This document shows, one piece after another, positions 61,912 to 64,000 of a stretch of DNA of 64,000 bases. The DNA is taken from the NCBI GenBank assembly GCA_051275515.1, contig JBNMOT010000001.1:1-64000 (forward strand). Direction: 5' to 3'. The notes beneath the pieces are model-generated. The model was not told the DNA's origin. It saw only the letters and a program-made list of their open reading frames with translations, and made no database searches. The DNA comes from Oleispira sp051275515 (GTDB lineage Bacteria > Pseudomonadota > Gammaproteobacteria > Pseudomonadales > Oceanobacteraceae). Each line of letters starts with the position of its first letter. The stretch's first letter is position 1. Position numbers and translations under genes: made by a program.

Positions 61912-63288
61912 ATGACGGCAACAAGAACAGAAAAAGACAGTATGGGTGCGTTAGACGTTCCAGTAGAGGCCTTGTATGCTGCCCAAACTCAGCGAGCCGT
62001 TAATAACTTTCCTATTAGTGGTCAAACGATGCCCAAGACTTTTATTCAAGCGTTACTCTTGGCAAAATATGCAGCGGCGCAAGCAAACGGTGAGCTAGGT
62101 TTAATTCCAGAAAAAATGGCATCCGCTATTTGTCAGGCGGTTGACTCTCTTTTAGAGCAAGACTTTATGCAACATTTTCCTGTTGATGTCTATCAAACAG
62201 GGTCGGGAACCAGTTCAAATATGAATGCTAATGAAGTATTGGCATCCCTTGCGAGCGAAATATACGGTGATACGGTGGGTGCTAATGATCACCTTAATTA
62301 TGGACAGAGTAGTAACGATATTATCCCATCGGCCATTCACATCAGTGCGGCGCTAACATTAGAAAATAAGTTGCTGCCGAGCCTAAACCATTTGGTTAAT
62401 ACTATACGTAAAAAAGCACTGAGCGTAGATAAGTATATTAAAACGGGTCGTACTCATTTGATGGATGCGATGCCTGTTCGAATGAGCCAAAGTTTAAATG
62501 CTTGGGCAGATCAGATTGAACAACAAATTGTTCATTTAAAACAGCTTCAACCGAGTATTCAAAGCCTAGCCCAAGGCGGTACGGCCGTCGGTACGGGTAT
62601 TAATACGGTTGCTGATTTTGCAGGAATATTTAATCAGAAGCTGACAAAGAAAACGGCGATTGAGTTTACGCCTGCTAAAAACTTTTTTACTCATATTGGC
62701 TCACAAGATATTGCAGTTTCGTTATCAGGCCAATTAAAAGCGACGGCTGTTTCGATTATGAAAATTGCCAATGATCTACGTTGGATGAATTCTGGGCCAC
62801 TGGCAGGTTTAGGAGAAATTGAGTTAGAAGCGTTACAGCCGGGTTCATCTATCATGCCGGGTAAGGTTAACCCCGTGATACCTGAGGCCGCAGCCATGGT
62901 AGCCGCGCAGGTTATTGGTAACGATACAAGCATTACGATAGCAGGGCAGTCGGGCAATTTTGAATTGAACGTAATGTTGCCACTAATCGCTAAAAACTTG
63001 TTAGAGAGTATTGAGTTGCTGGCCAATGTTAGTTACTTATTAGCCGATAAAGCCATTGCGACATTCATTGTTCGTGAAGAAAATTTGTTAGCGGCATTGG
63101 CAAAAAATCCAATACTAGTAACGGCCCTTAATCCAATTATTGGTTATGCTAAAGCGGCTGAAATCGCCAAGTTAGCGTATAAAGCAAACAGACCTATTAT
63201 TGAAGTGGCAGAAGAAAATACAGAGCTAGAAAGAGAAGAACTTGAGCGATTGTTAGACCCTGCTAAATTGACTGAAGGCGGGATTTAG
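61912..63288 (+). CDS. fumC: class II fumarate hydratase
   Basis: Oxygen-stable, iron-free fumarase of the TCA cycle, 458 residues. The superfamily signature GSSIMPGKVNP is complete, as are 'TGSGTSSNMNANEVLA' and 'GRTHLMDAMPVRMSQ'. The N-terminus 'RTEKDSMGALDVPVEALYAAQTQRAVNNF' fits FumC. It stands alone with its own terminator. Confidence 0.95.
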   Translation: MTATRTEKDSMGALDVPVEALYAAQTQRAVNNFPISGQTMPKTFIQALLLAKYAAAQANGELGLIPEKMASAICQAVDSLLEQDFMQHFPVDVYQTGSGTSSNMNANEVLASLASEIYGDTVGANDHLNYGQSSNDIIPSAIHISAALTLENKLLPSLNHLVNTIRKKALSVDKYIKTGRTHLMDAMPVRMSQSLNAWADQIEQQIVHLKQLQPSIQSLAQGGTAVGTGINTVADFAGIFNQKLTKKTAIEFTPAKNFFTHIGSQDIAVSLSGQLKATAVSIMKIANDLRWMNSGPLAGLGEIELEALQPGSSIMPGKVNPVIPEAAAMVAAQVIGNDTSITIAGQSGNFELNVMLPLIAKNLLESIELLANVSYLLADKAIATFIVREENLLAALAKNPILVTALNPIIGYAKAAEIAKLAYKANRPIIEVAEENTELEREELERLLDPAKLTEGGI

Positions 63289-63292
63289 AGCC

Positions 63293-63331
63293 TATAAAAA
63301 GGCGGGCCATTTAATGGTCAGCCTTTTTATA
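63293..63331. terminator. bidirectional terminator between fumC and psd
   Basis: TATAAAAAGGC and GCCTTTTTATA form an 11-base stem around a 17-base region that itself holds GGCCATTTAATGGTC. It separates two convergent genes. Confidence 0.85.
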
Positions 63332-63356
63332 GACCGCTTCTTTTATAGTGTTACGA

Positions 63357-64000
63357 TTACTCTAAGGTCAAACCCATACTCTCCCCCAGACGTAACGGCT
63401 GCTCAGCTTTCATGTCTTCAAGCCAATGCATTTTATTCTCACCAAAACAGACAACAATCGTCGAGCCTAGGAAGAATCGGCCCATTTCATCGCCTTTTTC
63501 AATCACTAGTGGTTGTTGGCTCTCACCTTGAACGGGGTAGCTAGTCGAACGTACTTTACGATCGAAGGGAGTAATGCGACCCGCCCACGTTGTTTCAATA
63601 CCGGCCACAATCATTGCCCCTACTAATACTAAAGCCATCGGCCCAAGTTCAGTATCAAAGATAGTGACAACACGCTCATTACGAGAAAACAACCGCGGTA
63701 CATTTTCAGCGGTGGTTTGGTTTACCGAAAAAAGATCACCTGGCACGTAAATCATTTCACGCAGCGTACCGGTTACAGGCATGTGTAAGCGGTGATAATC
63801 CTTTGGTGATAAGTATACTGTTGCGAATTGGCCGCCCATAAAGTCATCGGCCGTTTGGCTATTGCCTCCTAATAATTCAATCAATGAATAATCATGGCCT
63901 TTAGCTTGAAATACGCGGCCATTTTCGATGGTGCCAAGCTGACTAATTACGCCATCTGCCGGTGAAACGATTGAGTTACTGTTGGCGTCAATAGGACGCA
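63357..64000 (-). CDS. psd: phosphatidylserine decarboxylase, 3' part
   Basis: Makes phosphatidylethanolamine at the inner membrane. The frame runs past the window end, so the N-terminal part is missing; 214 codons are seen. The visible part has SPADGVISQLG, 'YLSPKDYHRLHMPVTG' and the self-cleavage site FFLGSTIVV, where Ser of LGST becomes the pyruvoyl group. Confidence 0.95.
   Translation of the reverse strand, partial: RPIDANSNSIVSPADGVISQLGTIENGRVFQAKGHDYSLIELLGGNSQTADDFMGGQFATVYLSPKDYHRLHMPVTGTLREMIYVPGDLFSVNQTTAENVPRLFSRNERVVTIFDTELGPMALVLVGAMIVAGIETTWAGRITPFDRKVRSTSYPVQGESQQPLVIEKGDEMGRFFLGSTIVVCFGENKMHWLEDMKAEQPLRLGESMGLTLE

Overview
The window reads as chromosome of a marine gammaproteobacterium related to the Oceanospirillales/Pseudomonadales hydrocarbon and lipid users (Oleispira, Bermanella or Thalassolituus-like). 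This rests on moderate G+C by impression, on the Pseudomonas-type gene order dksA-gluQ-cbrX-cbrA-cbrB-pcnB-folK-panB-panC-panD-pgi, and on lipoprotein lipases paired with DUF1302/DUF1329 proteins. Genus is inference. I see no tRNA, rRNA, CRISPR array, phage or intact insertion sequence.

Layout. 1-1.3 kb: purA. 1.6-13.5 kb, minus strand: two related units, lipase-DUF1302-DUF1329 and lipase-DUF1302, apparently a duplicated system for lipid ester breakdown and handling at the outer membrane. Both units have the same promoter element. 13.9-16.8 kb: a thiolase and small unknown genes. 17.1-21.4 kb: a TPP riboswitch ahead of a four-gene thiamine salvage operon (TonB receptor, thiamine-binding protein, PnuT-type transporter, kinase). 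21.4-29.6 kb: choline uptake and oxidation to glycine betaine (betI-betB-betA-choX-choW-choV) ending in a porin-like gene. 29.7-37.0 kb, minus: rpiA-ydbH-ynbE-ydbL-lemA-M48 protease-small membrane protein, an envelope cluster. 37.1-43.9 kb: ilvA, smr-family gene, YqaA, 2H phosphoesterase, DUF481 porin-like protein, MATE pump, DUF962. 44.0-50.1 kb, minus: pgi, panD, panC, panB, folK, pcnB. 51.4-57.4 kb, minus: cbrB, cbrA, cbrX, gluQ, dksA. 57.6-64 kb: aminotransferase, sfsA, Rieske ferredoxin, FecCD-type ABC transporter pair, fumC and the 3' part of psd.

The most interesting region is the 1.3 kb without genes between cbrB and pcnB (50075-51361). On the minus strand it has two sigma-54 type promoters (exact GG-N10-GC), each followed by a transcript region rich in AAnAAnAA (Hfq 'CA') motifs, several of them in the loops of small hairpins. 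Five TGTTAC/GTAAC half-sites lie upstream of the second promoter. In Pseudomonas the CbrAB system drives the Hfq/Crc-titrating RNAs CrcZ, CrcY and CrcX, and crcZ sits at exactly this place. I therefore propose a tandem pair of CrcZ/CrcY-type decoy RNAs outside the Pseudomonas genus, diverged in sequence but with position, promoter class and motif content kept.

Secondary points are the shared lipase promoter element, an unexplained low-G+C gap with a large stem-loop near 8.7 kb, a strong hairpin between choX and choW, and an ABC transporter pair with no binding protein next to it.
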